Assembly (NCBI RefSeq): GCF_037102585.1
Contig: NW_027043830.1
Span: forward strand, 744,001-808,000
Direction: 5' to 3'
DNA length: 64,000 bases
Origin: Saccharomycopsis crataegensis
Lineage: Eukaryota; Ascomycota; Saccharomycetes; Ascoideales; Saccharomycopsidaceae
A program made the position numbers and the translations under genes. Shown piece by piece: positions 20,300 to 29,873 of the stretch. The notes beneath the pieces were generated by a model. It did not search any database. It was given only the letters and a program-made list of their open reading frames with translations, and had not been told where the DNA came from. Positions within the stretch are counted from its first letter, which is position 1, and the number at the start of each line of letters is the position of its first letter.

Positions 20300-21247
20300 C
20301 TTCTCCGTCGCACAGAATCAAAAGATTAGTTGGCCACGGCGATCCGTATGCATGTCAAGAAAAATCCGTCCACAACATGATAACAGATAGAGAATGTTCG
20401 ATCCCACTAGAAAAATAAAATGAAATAAAATAAAAAAACACCGACAACAAACACCATCACCAGATAAATATCCTGCTAACCGGTTCCAGTTTTTTTTTTT
20501 TTCCTATCCTTTTTGTTTCAAGTAAATTAAAACCACACGTCCCAGAAAGAATCAAGAAAAACAAAAAATATGTGGTTCAAGTATGCCAATCAACATCCAT
20601 GAATTAATTATCCTCTTTTTTTTTTTTTTCTTTTTTTTTTTACCAAGCCAAACAGTGCCGCTTCCTTTAATTATTAGCTCGCGAGGTCACCCACCCTAAC
20701 AACAAAACTTGACTCTTGGCCGTGCCCAAAACAGCTATGGGGCACAATACCAAGAGAAATCACACTCACACAATTTTCTTATCAACTAATTTCACAAATA
20801 TTCGTGCATCTTGTTGCCCTCTACTCGACTCAAAACTACTGCACTACCAGATGAGGATAAATCTTTGACGTTTTCTTGGTCCGTACGAAAAAAAAAAAAA
20901 AAAGCTTGCAACAGGATTGATCAGAGAATATGCCTGATAAATACACTCGAATATCCACTATTTTCTTTGAATGAAGTTTGATTGGTTTTATCATTACTTT
21001 TGTTGTTGTTGTTGTTGTTTTTTTTGACTTATCTCAGATAACAACCAAAAACAAAAGAAAGGGGTCCTGTTCTTGATATCTCACACCTGTCACTTTTTGT
21101 CACAATAACAAAAAAAAAAAAAAAAAAAAGACCACTAACATAAAGAGAACATTCCAATATATATATACATTCACTATCCTCCAAATATTGATTGCTAAAC
21201 CTCGTTATTCGCATAAAATAAATCCGACGGTACTTCTAGAAGACATC

Positions 21248-23068
21248 ATGTCTGAACACAATAGTATCAAAGACAATAGCTACCCAGCTGACAAACACAT
21301 CAATAAAACCGATGTGGTTATAGAAGTCAGTGAAGAGAACGCAGAAAAATCTCCATTCAGCGCCTATCATGACGAATACAACCCAAACGGGCTATTTCCA
21401 CCGACCGAAGAGCAAGAGCAAACTTTAAGAAAAGTCCCTGGCCATCCTCCATTGCATTGTTATTTGATCTGTTTGATCGAATTTGCAGAAAGAGGTTCTT
21501 ATTATGGGGTCTCTGGTATTTTGACCAACTTCATCCAAAGACCATTACCAACCGGTAGTACCACCGGTGCCCCAGTGAGTAGAGATAGCAGTGAAAACGC
21601 CGGGGCTTTGGGGTTGGGTTTACAAGTCGCCAGTGCCGTCACTTTATTGTTGACTTTCCTTGCGTACGTTGCTCCGTTGATTGGTGGTTATGCTGCCGAT
21701 TCCAAGCTTGGAAGATTGAAAGCCATCTGGATCGGGGTTATTTTGGGGGCCATCGCCCACGTTATTTTGATTATCGCTGCTATCCCTACCGTCATTATTG
21801 GTGGTAAAGCCCTTGCTCCAACCATCATTAGTATCATTGTTTTGGCTCTCGGTACGGGGTTCATCAAACCAAACCTTCTCCCACTTTTGCTCGATCAATA
21901 TGAGGATCCTGATCTCGTCAAAGTTTTGAAAAGTGGTGAAAAAGTCATTGTCGATAGAAAAACTACCCTTCAAAGTATTTCCATGCAGTTTTACTGGTGC
22001 ATTAACATTGGGGCGTTCTTGCAACTCGCCACCAGTTATTGTGAAAGAGATATCGGGTTCTGGTTGGGGTACTTGATTCCCGGGATCCTTTACATGATCA
22101 TGCCTATTGTGTTGTTATTTTTGAACAATAAAATGAAGGTTGCCCCATCGCAAGGCAGTATTTTAGACGAAGTGTTCAAAGTGATCGGGGTTGCTTATAA
22201 AGGTGGTTGGGTTAACAGATTGAAGAATGGTGAGTTCTGGGAGTATGCTAAACCAAGCAATATGATTCAAAGAGGCCAGGAAACATTCAGAAAGAAGCCG
22301 GTCACTTGGAGCGACGAGTTTGTCGAAGATGTCAAGAAAACTTTCAAAGCTTGCAACATGTTCTTTGGTTACTATATCATTTACAACATTTGTGACTCGG
22401 GGATTTCTTCATCGATCGAAACTTCCCAAGCTGGATCAATGTCGACCAAAGGGGTTCCTAATGATTTGTTCAACAATTTCAACCCCCTCACCATCATTGT
22501 GTTGATTCCGATTCTTGATTACGGTATTTATCCAATGTTGAGAAAGAAGAACATCAAATTCTCCACCGTCCACAGAATTTCCTTGGGGTTCTTTTTGGCC
22601 GGTTTATCGCAAATCTCCGGGGCCATCATCCAATGGAAAATTTATGAAACCAGTCCTTGTAGATACGAAGCCTCGACTTGTGATGAACCATCTCCAATTA
22701 CTGCTTGGGTCGAAGTGGTGGTCTATATTCTTTCTGCGGCGTCCGAATGTTTTGCCATGACCACAGGGTACGAGGTTGCCTATAGTAGATCTCCCGAGTA
22801 CTTGAAAGGGTTGGTGATGGCGTTGTTCCTTTTCACCACCGCGCTTTCTGCTGCTTTAGGGGAAGCGTTGACTTCGGTGCTCGTGGATCCAAAATTGGTG
22901 TACGCATTTGCCATCCCTGGGGCCATTGGGTGTATTTCTGCGTTTGTCTTTGCTTATCAATACCGAAACTTGGATAAAGAAATGGAGCAAGAAGAATTAG
23001 AAAGAGCCCTCAAACAGGCTCAAAAAGAAGGGGCGATCATTTTCAAGGACGAGAAAATGATCTGTTAA
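21248..23068 (+). CDS. PTR2: Proton-coupled di/tripeptide transporter, POT/PTR2 family
   Basis: 606 residues from the ATG at 21248 (MSEHNSIKDNS). The frame is open a little upstream without an ATG. A hydrophilic acidic N-terminus of about 70 residues precedes roughly 12 membrane segments. Family marks: ERGSYYGVSG (the ExxERxxYYG region, with Gly for the usual Phe), PLIGGYAADSKLGRLKAIW (the PTR2 signature), and the central NPLTIIVLIPILDYGIYPMLRK, where FxPIxxPxxD-type motifs are typical. Function from family knowledge: plasma-membrane uptake of small peptides driven by protons. In yeast it is induced by amino acids through Cup9 degradation and Ssy1. No CTG codon was seen. A TATATATA box lies at 21157-21165. 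Which of several yeast PTR paralogues it is cannot be decided. Confidence 0.93.
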   Translation: MSEHNSIKDNSYPADKHINKTDVVIEVSEENAEKSPFSAYHDEYNPNGLFPPTEEQEQTLRKVPGHPPLHCYLICLIEFAERGSYYGVSGILTNFIQRPLPTGSTTGAPVSRDSSENAGALGLGLQVASAVTLLLTFLAYVAPLIGGYAADSKLGRLKAIWIGVILGAIAHVILIIAAIPTVIIGGKALAPTIISIIVLALGTGFIKPNLLPLLLDQYEDPDLVKVLKSGEKVIVDRKTTLQSISMQFYWCINIGAFLQLATSYCERDIGFWLGYLIPGILYMIMPIVLLFLNNKMKVAPSQGSILDEVFKVIGVAYKGGWVNRLKNGEFWEYAKPSNMIQRGQETFRKKPVTWSDEFVEDVKKTFKACNMFFGYYIIYNICDSGISSSIETSQAGSMSTKGVPNDLFNNFNPLTIIVLIPILDYGIYPMLRKKNIKFSTVHRISLGFFLAGLSQISGAIIQWKIYETSPCRYEASTCDEPSPITAWVEVVVYILSAASECFAMTTGYEVAYSRSPEYLKGLVMALFLFTTALSAALGEALTSVLVDPKLVYAFAIPGAIGCISAFVFAYQYRNLDKEMEQEELERALKQAQKEGAIIFKDEKMIC

Positions 23069-23458
23069 ATTTTTTTTTTTTTTTTGTTTTTTTTGTTTTT
23101 TTTTTCGTCTGGCCTTCGTTATTTCAATTCGTTTTTGTTTTTTTTGTTTGTTTGTATTATTCCTGGTGGATACCCAATAAGCACATTATTTTCCCTATAT
23201 TTCAGTATCTCCTCATATTTGTTCCAGTTTTGTTTTTTTAATAAATGTTGTTTTTTGACTCTTTTGGTATACGTACCCATTCGATCCACCGCTGCGGTTC
23301 CATTTTTTGTTTTCGAAAAACAAAAAAAAAAAAAAAAAATTCCAAAATGATGGAAGAAAATAATAAAAAAAAAAAAAAAAAATATTCACCCTCTTTATTT
23401 GTGTTGCTTTAATTAACTAATTCAAATTGTATTTACATCTATATATATATATATATTC
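23069..23458. other. PTR2-TRM10 spacer
   Basis: 390 bp. T-rich terminator region of the transporter (23071-23105), A-runs at 23323-23338 and 23367-23382, and a (TA)n TATA-like tract at 23441-23454 directly before the TRM10 start codon. No gene is seen. Confidence 0.55.
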
Positions 23459-24622
23459 ATGTTCAGTTACATAAAGTCATTTTTCACCAAGTACACACCT
23501 GGCCCAGTGGGAGAGCCTGAAGACAAGCACACTGATAATGGCGAACCTAACCAGAATGCCGAAGTGGGGACCAAAAGAAAAATGGTTGTTGACCAAGACA
23601 AACCCAAACCACCCCAACAGTTCAAAAGAGAGAAGTTGGCAGTTCCTCCAGGTATGAGTAAGAACGCCTTCAAGAAACAACAAAAGAAGCTCTACCGAGA
23701 CTCGATGATGGGAGAATGGAGAAGAGCCAGAAAAGAACGGACCAAGGAGAGGAAAAAGCAAAAGAGGGAGCTTGTTGAAGAACGGGTTGCCAACGGAGAG
23801 GCCCGTGAAGATGTTATCGAAGAAATGTATAAAAAAAGGATCCCTAAATCCAAGAGAAACGAAACCCAAGTAGATAGTAAAGTTAATGTGGTGTTTGATT
23901 GTTCGTTCAACCATAAGATGAAACAAGAAGAAATTGCTTCGATGGCCAGACAAATCGCCAGATCTTACAGTGAAAACCGAAGGGCCGAACACTTCATTAA
24001 CACCAAGTTGACCTGTTTTGAAGGGTCGTTGAAGAAATATCTTGGGCTGCATCCAGGGTTCGAAAAATGGGATCATTTCGAATACGAAACCAAGGATTTG
24101 GACGTCCTTGCCAAAGAAGGGAAACTCGATTTGTCTAAAACCGTTTACCTTTCTGCAGACGAAGACGCTACCGTTGATGAATTAAAGGAAGATTACACCT
24201 ACATTATTGGGGGTATTGTCGATAAAGGCAGATACAAGAATTTATGTTATGACAAGGCCAAAGAGTTGGGGATTCCAACCGCCAGATTACCGATCAATGA
24301 ATATTTCAAAATCCGTGGTAGAAAAGTGTTGACCTCTTTGCACGTATATTTACTTTTATCGAAATGGTTGGAATGTAAAGATTGGAAAAAGGCCTTTGAT
24401 GAAGTTTTGCCTGAAAGAAAGCATGATGATGATGATGATGATGATGATAATAATAATAATAATAATAATGAAAATAATGATTCAGAGACTACCAAACCAA
24501 AGAAGGAAACTGAAGATGGAATGGAAGTAGGAAATGAAAAAGAAGAAACACCTATTGAAGGTGAAGAATCTAAGGAAAAAAAATCTAAGCAAAAGTCTAA
24601 AAAAAAATCCAAATCTTCTTAA
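23459..24622 (+). CDS. TRM10: tRNA (guanine-9-N1)-methyltransferase
   Basis: 387 residues. A lysine/arginine-rich N-terminal half (KKQQKKLYRDSMMGEWRRARKERTKERKKQK) leads into a SPOUT methyltransferase domain beginning VNVVFDCSFNHKM. Diagnostic Trm10 motifs are present: VYLSADEDATVDELKEDYTYIIGGIVDKGRYKNLC, with the catalytic Asp in VDKGR, then KAKELGIPTARLPINEYFKIRGRKVLTSLHV and DWKKAFDEVLPERK. Family knowledge: methylates N1 of G9 in several tRNAs using S-adenosylmethionine. The C-terminal tail contains codon-level (GAT)n and (AAT)n arrays (24423-24471), giving Asp and Asn runs, then an acidic/lysine-rich end. The tail is longer than in S. cerevisiae (293 aa), and its repeats are likely length-variable. 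Confidence 0.95.
   Translation: MFSYIKSFFTKYTPGPVGEPEDKHTDNGEPNQNAEVGTKRKMVVDQDKPKPPQQFKREKLAVPPGMSKNAFKKQQKKLYRDSMMGEWRRARKERTKERKKQKRELVEERVANGEAREDVIEEMYKKRIPKSKRNETQVDSKVNVVFDCSFNHKMKQEEIASMARQIARSYSENRRAEHFINTKLTCFEGSLKKYLGLHPGFEKWDHFEYETKDLDVLAKEGKLDLSKTVYLSADEDATVDELKEDYTYIIGGIVDKGRYKNLCYDKAKELGIPTARLPINEYFKIRGRKVLTSLHVYLLLSKWLECKDWKKAFDEVLPERKHDDDDDDDDNNNNNNNENNDSETTKPKKETEDGMEVGNEKEETPIEGEESKEKKSKQKSKKKSKSS
24423..24471 (+). repeat. Coding trinucleotide arrays (GAT)n and (AAT)n in TRM10
   Basis: About nine GAT/GAC-type codons followed by about seven AAT codons encode poly-Asp then poly-Asn just beyond the catalytic domain. Variation in copy number would not disturb the frame. Confidence 0.9.
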
Positions 24623-24898
24623 ATTTAAATTCCCGTCATTACTTTTTTTCATATTATATTCTCTTTTCTGTTTTTTTTTTTTATTGCACTTTTTCTCTCT
24701 CTCTTTTCTATTCTTTTTTACTTTTTTTTTTTTGTCTACTCTCTCCTCCCAGCTTCTCCCAATTCATCCATTGACTACACTTTTCTATTTCTTATTCCCC
24801 TTTTTGATACCAATTTTGTACAATTCTGTTTACATCTATATATATATATATTAAACTATCATCACTTCCTAATAACCTTTTTTTAATGATTAATACTG

Positions 24899-26434
24899 TC
24901 AACTCTTCTTCTGCCTCTTTGTTCTTCTTGAAGCGTAATCAATCAATTGTTGACGGCCCTCGTCAGTAACAAAGAATTTTCTATTAGCATTATCTTTATA
25001 AAGCAACACCCCGATTTCTTCGGCGTAATTGAGCAACCCTTTATATTCCACTTCCCCTTTGAAATCTTTGAACAAGTACCCGCCAAACGCTTGGATTCTA
25101 TCCAATTCCAATTGCCATAATTTGATCTGGTCAACAATATTACTGGGGACAATCTCCAAATTCCTCAAGCTTAAATGCGACGCCTTCATCCCATTGACGC
25201 TTTCAAACTCGATTTTTTTATTGAGCGCTGCTTGGGCCAATTTTTTCATTTGTGGGTGGGCATTGACTTCCAAATACGCAATGATTTGATCCGAAGCAAT
25301 CCCACTCTTTAACGCTCTCTGAATCGATTCTCTGGTGATTTGCCCCGTTACTAAATTGCTGAATCGACTCTTCAAATGCACAAACAAATTCAAAATCGCA
25401 ATTTGTAATGGCGAAGTGGCGTAACAGTACAACTTGAAATTGGTTTCCACGATAATTGTCCCCGAGACAAAATCCACTTGGGCCTCTTCTTCCTTCACAT
25501 CTTTCTCGTTGTCTTGTTTAGCGCTTCGAATGGCTTTGTTCATTGCCGACGACACCGATCTCAAAGTGGTGGAATCTGACGTCAATGTCGTGGCCAATCT
25601 GGTTGGGTAAAACCTTTTCGAGCTAGCTTTCCGTTGATACACCAACCCGTAGTCTCTTAAATCCTCCAACATCTTGATCTGGGTTTCCGATAGGGCTTCC
25701 AAGCTGTAATCTTTCCCCAATTCCAACGACCCCAACATGAAAATGAAATTCAACACGTCTACCGAGTCCATGTTCAAAGTTTCGGCGATCTTCAAATATT
25801 CCAACAACAACGTCCAAATCTGGGCGTTGACGTCTTGAAGTAAAAACAGGAACCCTTCTTTGGTGATATTGACACTGGTAAGGTTTCGCTTGGTGATATC
25901 CCCATTAATTTCCATCAACCCACTATGTTTCAAAAGACTTAGGACCCCCACGCTCGGTAGTTCATCTAGTTCGGTCCCCACCATGAAATGCAATATCGAT
26001 TCCCACTTCTTGGTGGCGAATTCGTCCAAAAAATCGATTGAAGTCTTGTTATTTTCATCAGTGGCACACGGTACCCCAAAAGCATGGTGGGAATCATTAC
26101 CAACTAACGCATTTCTAAAACTTTCTCGGAAATGCTCATCTAATACTAAATAATTGTTTTTTTCGGTGATCAAATTTAGTGATTTCATTCTTCGTAGTCC
26201 TTCGACTTCCAATTTCTTCCCCTGATCGCTGTCCTTCACCCATACATCCCAGATTCTTGAATTCACCGGTTTCTCATGGAAAACCATCGACATGATATAA
26301 AACTTGGCCAAGTTTGGTAGAAGACGGTAGATTGCTAAACAAGTCGCCGGCGACTTGAAAAGCTTCGACTTCATCGAGTATGGCAAGTTCTCCAAGTATT
26401 CATTTACCGTGTCTTTGAAAAGATACGATGACAT
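24899..26434 (-). CDS. TFB2: TFIIH core subunit Tfb2
   Basis: 511 residues from the ATG at 26434 (MSSYLFKDTVNEYLENL). S. cerevisiae Tfb2 is 513 aa. Seen: an N-terminal helical region with LPYSMKSKLFKSPATCLAIYRLLPNLAKFYIM, a WDVWVKDSDQGKKLEVEGLRRMKSLNLI segment, and the C-terminal LWQLELDRIQAFGGYLFKDFKGEVEYKGLLNYAEEIGVLLYKD. The last pairs with Tfb5 in the known structure. Role: p52 subunit of TFIIH, anchoring and stimulating the Ssl2/XPB helicase in RNA polymerase II initiation and nucleotide excision repair. It converges with TRM10 (276 bp) and diverges from SEC13 (322 bp). Confidence 0.95.
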   Translation of the reverse strand: MSSYLFKDTVNEYLENLPYSMKSKLFKSPATCLAIYRLLPNLAKFYIMSMVFHEKPVNSRIWDVWVKDSDQGKKLEVEGLRRMKSLNLITEKNNYLVLDEHFRESFRNALVGNDSHHAFGVPCATDENNKTSIDFLDEFATKKWESILHFMVGTELDELPSVGVLSLLKHSGLMEINGDITKRNLTSVNITKEGFLFLLQDVNAQIWTLLLEYLKIAETLNMDSVDVLNFIFMLGSLELGKDYSLEALSETQIKMLEDLRDYGLVYQRKASSKRFYPTRLATTLTSDSTTLRSVSSAMNKAIRSAKQDNEKDVKEEEAQVDFVSGTIIVETNFKLYCYATSPLQIAILNLFVHLKSRFSNLVTGQITRESIQRALKSGIASDQIIAYLEVNAHPQMKKLAQAALNKKIEFESVNGMKASHLSLRNLEIVPSNIVDQIKLWQLELDRIQAFGGYLFKDFKGEVEYKGLLNYAEEIGVLLYKDNANRKFFVTDEGRQQLIDYASRRTKRQKKS

Positions 26435-26756
26435 TGCATTAACCAATATTGATCCTCCCCCTCCAATTAATATTATTATTGTAGAGAAATGATTAAAAGA
26501 TGAAGGAATAAAAGAGAAAGGGTAAAAAAAAAAAAAAAAAAAATAATAGAAGCAGAAGAGGGCACGACCATTTGGTTTGCAGCCCCGTACCGGCAGAGCT
26601 GTTAAAACTCAAAATCACCAAAAAAATTTCAAAATATCACCACCACCACCGCCTCCACCTGTATAACAAATAAATAATCAAACAACCGGATATATCATCT
26701 GTTTTTTTATTTTTGTTTTTGTTTTGCAATAGCACTCCCTAATCCTCCCGGTAATA
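26435..26756. promoter_or_regulatory. Divergent promoter TFB2 / SEC13
   Basis: 322 bp shared by two essential genes. It contains a poly-A of 18-19 nt near 26525-26543, a natural nucleosome-depleting element, and a CACC-rich stretch at 26638-26660. No canonical TATA box is seen for either gene. Confidence 0.5.
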
Positions 26757-27665
26757 ATGACATTGATCTCCAATTCCCACGAATCCTCGATCCACGACGC
26801 GGCGTTGGATTACTACGGCAAGCGTTTGGCCACCTGCTCGTCCGATCAAACCATCAAGATCTTTGAAATTGAAGGTGAGACTCATAAATTGGTGGATACT
26901 TTAAAACAACATGACGGGGCGGTTTGGCAAGTCAGCTGGGCGCACCCAAAGTTTGGGGTCATCTTGGCGTCGGCTTCATTTGATGGGAAAGTGATTATCT
27001 GGAGAGAAGAAAACGGGAAATGGAAATCACTTTTGGAACACACCGTCCATAAAGCGTCGGTCAATAGTGTTGAATGGGCGCCTCATGAATACGGGGCCGT
27101 ATTGCTTTGTGCTTCTTCTGATGGACAAGTGTCAATATTCGAAGTGAAAGAAAACGGTACCACTCACAACGTTGTGTTCCCAGCTCATGAAGCAGGGGTG
27201 AATTCGGCATCTTGGGCCCCAGTGAGCACCAACAAAACCGGCACCACCATCACAAGTCCAACCGAACCATCTGAACCATTGAAGAGATTTGTCACCGGTG
27301 GGTGCGATAACTTGGTTAAGGTCTGGAACTGGGACTCTGTTAATAACAAGGCCACTTTGGAAAGCACTTTGGAAGGCCATGCCGATTGGGTCAGAGACGT
27401 TGCCTGGTCATCATCGGTGTTATTCAAATCTTATATTGCTTCTTCATCATTAGACAAAAGCGTGATCATCTGGACACAAGAAAACAACAAGGGTCCTTGG
27501 AAAAAGCAATATTTGACCAAAGATAAGTTTGCCGAAGCCACTTGGAAGGTCAGTTGGTCATTGTCTGGTAACATTTTGGCGGTATCAAGTGCTGATAATA
27601 AGATTACTCTTTGGAAAGAAAATTTGTCTGGAGAATGGGAGTCTGCCGGTGAAGTTGATCAATAG
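26757..27665 (+). CDS. SEC13: COPII coat and nuclear pore WD40 protein Sec13
   Basis: 302 residues, the usual length. Six WD40 blades can be read, for example [91 protein letters not shown] and [18 protein letters not shown]. Role from family knowledge: it inserts a seventh blade from Sec31 to form the outer COPII cage at ER exit sites, and from Nup145C in the Y-complex of the nuclear pore. It is also in SEACAT (TORC1 control). The gene uses preferred codons and no CTG was seen. Confidence 0.97.
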   Translation: MTLISNSHESSIHDAALDYYGKRLATCSSDQTIKIFEIEGETHKLVDTLKQHDGAVWQVSWAHPKFGVILASASFDGKVIIWREENGKWKSLLEHTVHKASVNSVEWAPHEYGAVLLCASSDGQVSIFEVKENGTTHNVVFPAHEAGVNSASWAPVSTNKTGTTITSPTEPSEPLKRFVTGGCDNLVKVWNWDSVNNKATLESTLEGHADWVRDVAWSSSVLFKSYIASSSLDKSVIIWTQENNKGPWKKQYLTKDKFAEATWKVSWSLSGNILAVSSADNKITLWKENLSGEWESAGEVDQ

Positions 27666-27805
27666 ATAATTTATTTTATTTTTTGATTTCTCTTCTCCTC
27701 CTTCTCTGCCTAACGTTTCTTTTCTTCTTGGTTTTCGTTTAACTTTTTTTTTTTCATCTATCTATCTATCTATCTATCTGTTTGTCTATCTATCTATCTA
27801 TCCAT

Positions 27806-27837
<32 letters not shown>

Positions 27838-27942
27838 CTCTATTCATTCATTTTATTTCCCTCATATTATTTTCATAAATCTACAGAAGCTTCTTGAAAT
27901 CGAAAATTATAACCGTAACCATTTTTACTTAGGTTTTGTTGA
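27666..27942. other. Convergent spacer with (CTAT)n and 30-nt poly-T
   Basis: 277 bp between converging stops. It contains a CTAT tetranucleotide array at about 27757-27801, broken once by TGTTTG, and a 30-nt T run at 27808-27837. Confidence 0.7.
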
Positions 27943-29205
27943 TCATAAAAAGAAATATACTATTTGGAGAATATCCACTAGCCCCTTATTGAAAAGATCA
28001 ACGATCGGCCGTATTACTCCATTTCTATAATTACTGGTCCAGGAAATCAACCCTTCAAAAATATCTTTTAGTTTGATGAAAATCTTGAAGATCGACCAAC
28101 TATCACTGATCTTGAATTCTAGGGTCACCATTGCCGAGTCGTCGATGACCGGGACAAACTTGGAGTATTTAAAGTTCAATCGATTCAAGTGAATGATCGG
28201 GTAAAATAATCCAATTGTTCCTGATTTAGCATCTCTTCTATTAACAACGTCTAAGTCAATTGACTGTTTCATCAGATCACTCAATTTCGGATAATCAATA
28301 ATTTCTTGGACGTTTATGATGGTAAATGAGAACGACGGGTTTATTAAAAGCTCTGGCTTACCATCATCCAACAGAACGGGCCCAAATCTCACCAATTCAT
28401 GGTTATCAATGGCAATTATTTTATGGAACGTAGCAGCAGCATTTTCCATAGTACTCGCTCCATGACGACTATATAGATAGATATGGAAATAAACATTACT
28501 CTCTAAAGAGTTTGCGAATCTTTGCAATTTTTTGCGAGAAAGCGATAGTGGTGATTGTTTCACCACATCATCGACCAATCGAACCCCTTCGATGAACCAA
28601 TCAGGCTCGATGAGTTTATTTCGAGGATTACTAATATTGAAATTTTGTTTCCCGTTGATATAGATTCGTATATCGAATAATTCAACCTCATTCTCGATGG
28701 CCTCGCTCCATATTGGGAACACTTTTTGTGGCATGAGCTTTGAATTAATATAGATGATATCGTTTCTATCAGGCCCTTGTTTGGCTGCTCCTCCGGCCAC
28801 CATCACTGGTTTCTCAATGGTTTGGAACGACGAGAATTTGAGAGACTGTAAGTATTTTGAAGATGATAAATATTCCAGGGCGGAGATCCCACTAGGCAAC
28901 GACATGTCAATTTTTATCGTTGGGTGGTGGTCGCTAGCCAGTGTCAGCGGCTGGATATCTGAAACCAAATCATTATCACGAGGGTTGGATATCGACTGTT
29001 GTTCGGTGTCGTTGGTATCGATTTTGTCTAATAAATTGCCTAATAAATTCAATGCAATGATTGCAAGCACCACATACATCACCACCTCAAGCATCAAAGA
29101 TTTGATCTTCCGCATTCCTTGGTGGTGAGGGGCGGCGGCGGCATTTGCCTTGGGCTTGTGAGGTTGTTGTTGTTGTTGTTGCTGTCGTTTTCTTAGATTC
29201 GACAT
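27943..29205 (-). CDS. CLPTM1-family ER membrane protein lacking the multi-span C-terminus
   Basis: 420 residues from the ATG at 29205 (MSNLRKRQQQ, poly-Gln, then Ala/His-rich). One membrane segment (LMLEVVMYVVLAIIALNLLG) is followed by a long lumenal domain. The domain aligns by eye with CLPTM1: LFDIRIYINGKQNF (family L-hVYISEHxxF), LIEPDW, LESNVYFHIYLYSRHG (family NGSIYIHVYFTKSG) and FYPIIHLNRLNFKYSKFVPVID (family YYPIIYFNDYWNLxKDYYPIN). Family members (CLPTM1, CLPTM1L) are ER proteins, the latter proposed as a glucosaminyl-PI scramblase in GPI synthesis. This one stops soon after the lumenal domain, at DLFNKGLVDILQIVYFFL. The 277 bp before SEC13 cannot hold the missing helices. The family call is by motif only. 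Confidence 0.65.
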   Translation of the reverse strand: MSNLRKRQQQQQQQPHKPKANAAAAPHHQGMRKIKSLMLEVVMYVVLAIIALNLLGNLLDKIDTNDTEQQSISNPRDNDLVSDIQPLTLASDHHPTIKIDMSLPSGISALEYLSSSKYLQSLKFSSFQTIEKPVMVAGGAAKQGPDRNDIIYINSKLMPQKVFPIWSEAIENEVELFDIRIYINGKQNFNISNPRNKLIEPDWFIEGVRLVDDVVKQSPLSLSRKKLQRFANSLESNVYFHIYLYSRHGASTMENAAATFHKIIAIDNHELVRFGPVLLDDGKPELLINPSFSFTIINVQEIIDYPKLSDLMKQSIDLDVVNRRDAKSGTIGLFYPIIHLNRLNFKYSKFVPVIDDSAMVTLEFKISDSWSIFKIFIKLKDIFEGLISWTSNYRNGVIRPIVDLFNKGLVDILQIVYFFL

Positions 29206-29834
29206 AGGAATGGAATATTTTCTTTCGTGGCACAATAATAAGGGAGATTAAGATTGAATTTAAAAGTAGGAAAATAAAATTGATCAGTTAGTTGTAACAA
29301 CAAGACGTCAAAAAAAAAAAAAGACCGATTCCGTGAGAGCAAGCTAGCCGCACGCGGACGATGGATGGGCCCTTCTGTGCTTTTATGATCTCTCATCATT
29401 ATTGTGATTCTTCACTTATGATCTCTAATTATTATGATTCTTCATCTTTTTTTTTTTTTTCATATTTCATACTTTATATTTCATCTTCCTTTTTTTCTTC
29501 TTGAAAGGTTCATCAGGTCTTGTTTGACGTTGATGTGAAAGTCACTATTTCCATACAGAAAGAACATATGAAGCCAAATTACAATTGGAGACCTTGCACT
29601 TATAACATTGTTAAAAAAAAAATGTTCTTTTTTTTTAAAAGAACTTGGAGAGAATAATATTGAGAAGTGGAAAAAAAAAAAAAAACTAAAACTAAAACTA
29701 AAACTAATAATAATAATAATTCTATGAATACAATACCAAAGAAAATAAAACAATGGAAATAACAAATCAAAAAAAAAAAAAAGGATGAAAGACTTTTTTT
29801 TTTCAATCGCTGTTTTTCCACAAACCTCATCCTT

Positions 29835-29868
<34 letters not shown>
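29206..29868. other. Spacer with CLPTM1-like promoter and ERD1 3' end
   Basis: 663 bp. A (TA)n array occupies 29839-29869 at the ERD1 stop, with A-runs at 29670-29684 and 29769-29782 and an AACTAA repeat at 29685-29705. The region 29280-29400 is the promoter of the CLPTM1-like gene. No other gene is seen. Confidence 0.5.

Positions 29869-29869
<1 letters not shown>
29839..29869. repeat. (TA)n microsatellite
   Basis: About 15 TA units abutting the ERD1 stop codon. It could act in 3' end formation (efficiency element TATATA). Confidence 0.85.

Positions 29870-29873
<4 letters not shown>

Larger units (their letters stand above)
17539..21247. other. 3.7 kb divergent spacer between SFC1 and PTR2-type gene
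   Basis: The longest gene-free stretch here. In order it holds: a CT/GA-rich leader of SFC1; a 36-nt poly-T (17863-17898); a GAGT array; a GC-rich island (about 18180-18480); TAA arrays; an ACAAT array; a 15-bp minisatellite (20009-20078); a (GA)n run; an 83-nt TAA array; and many A or T runs. Open frames inside are low-complexity shadows. One at 18987-19178 on the minus strand ends in an acidic tail (NPEEEENENEDDKEAAG) after a stop-bounded KRPCLAACHACYEF segment. I could not tie it to any gene model. No tRNA was found. Confidence 0.55.

Noticed and set aside
20199-20390. Poly-isoleucine open frame
   Set aside because: Produced by the (TAA)n array read in a stop-free frame.
23477-24076. 199-residue antisense frame within TRM10
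   Set aside because: It is a shadow of the TRM10 coding strand with no independent features.
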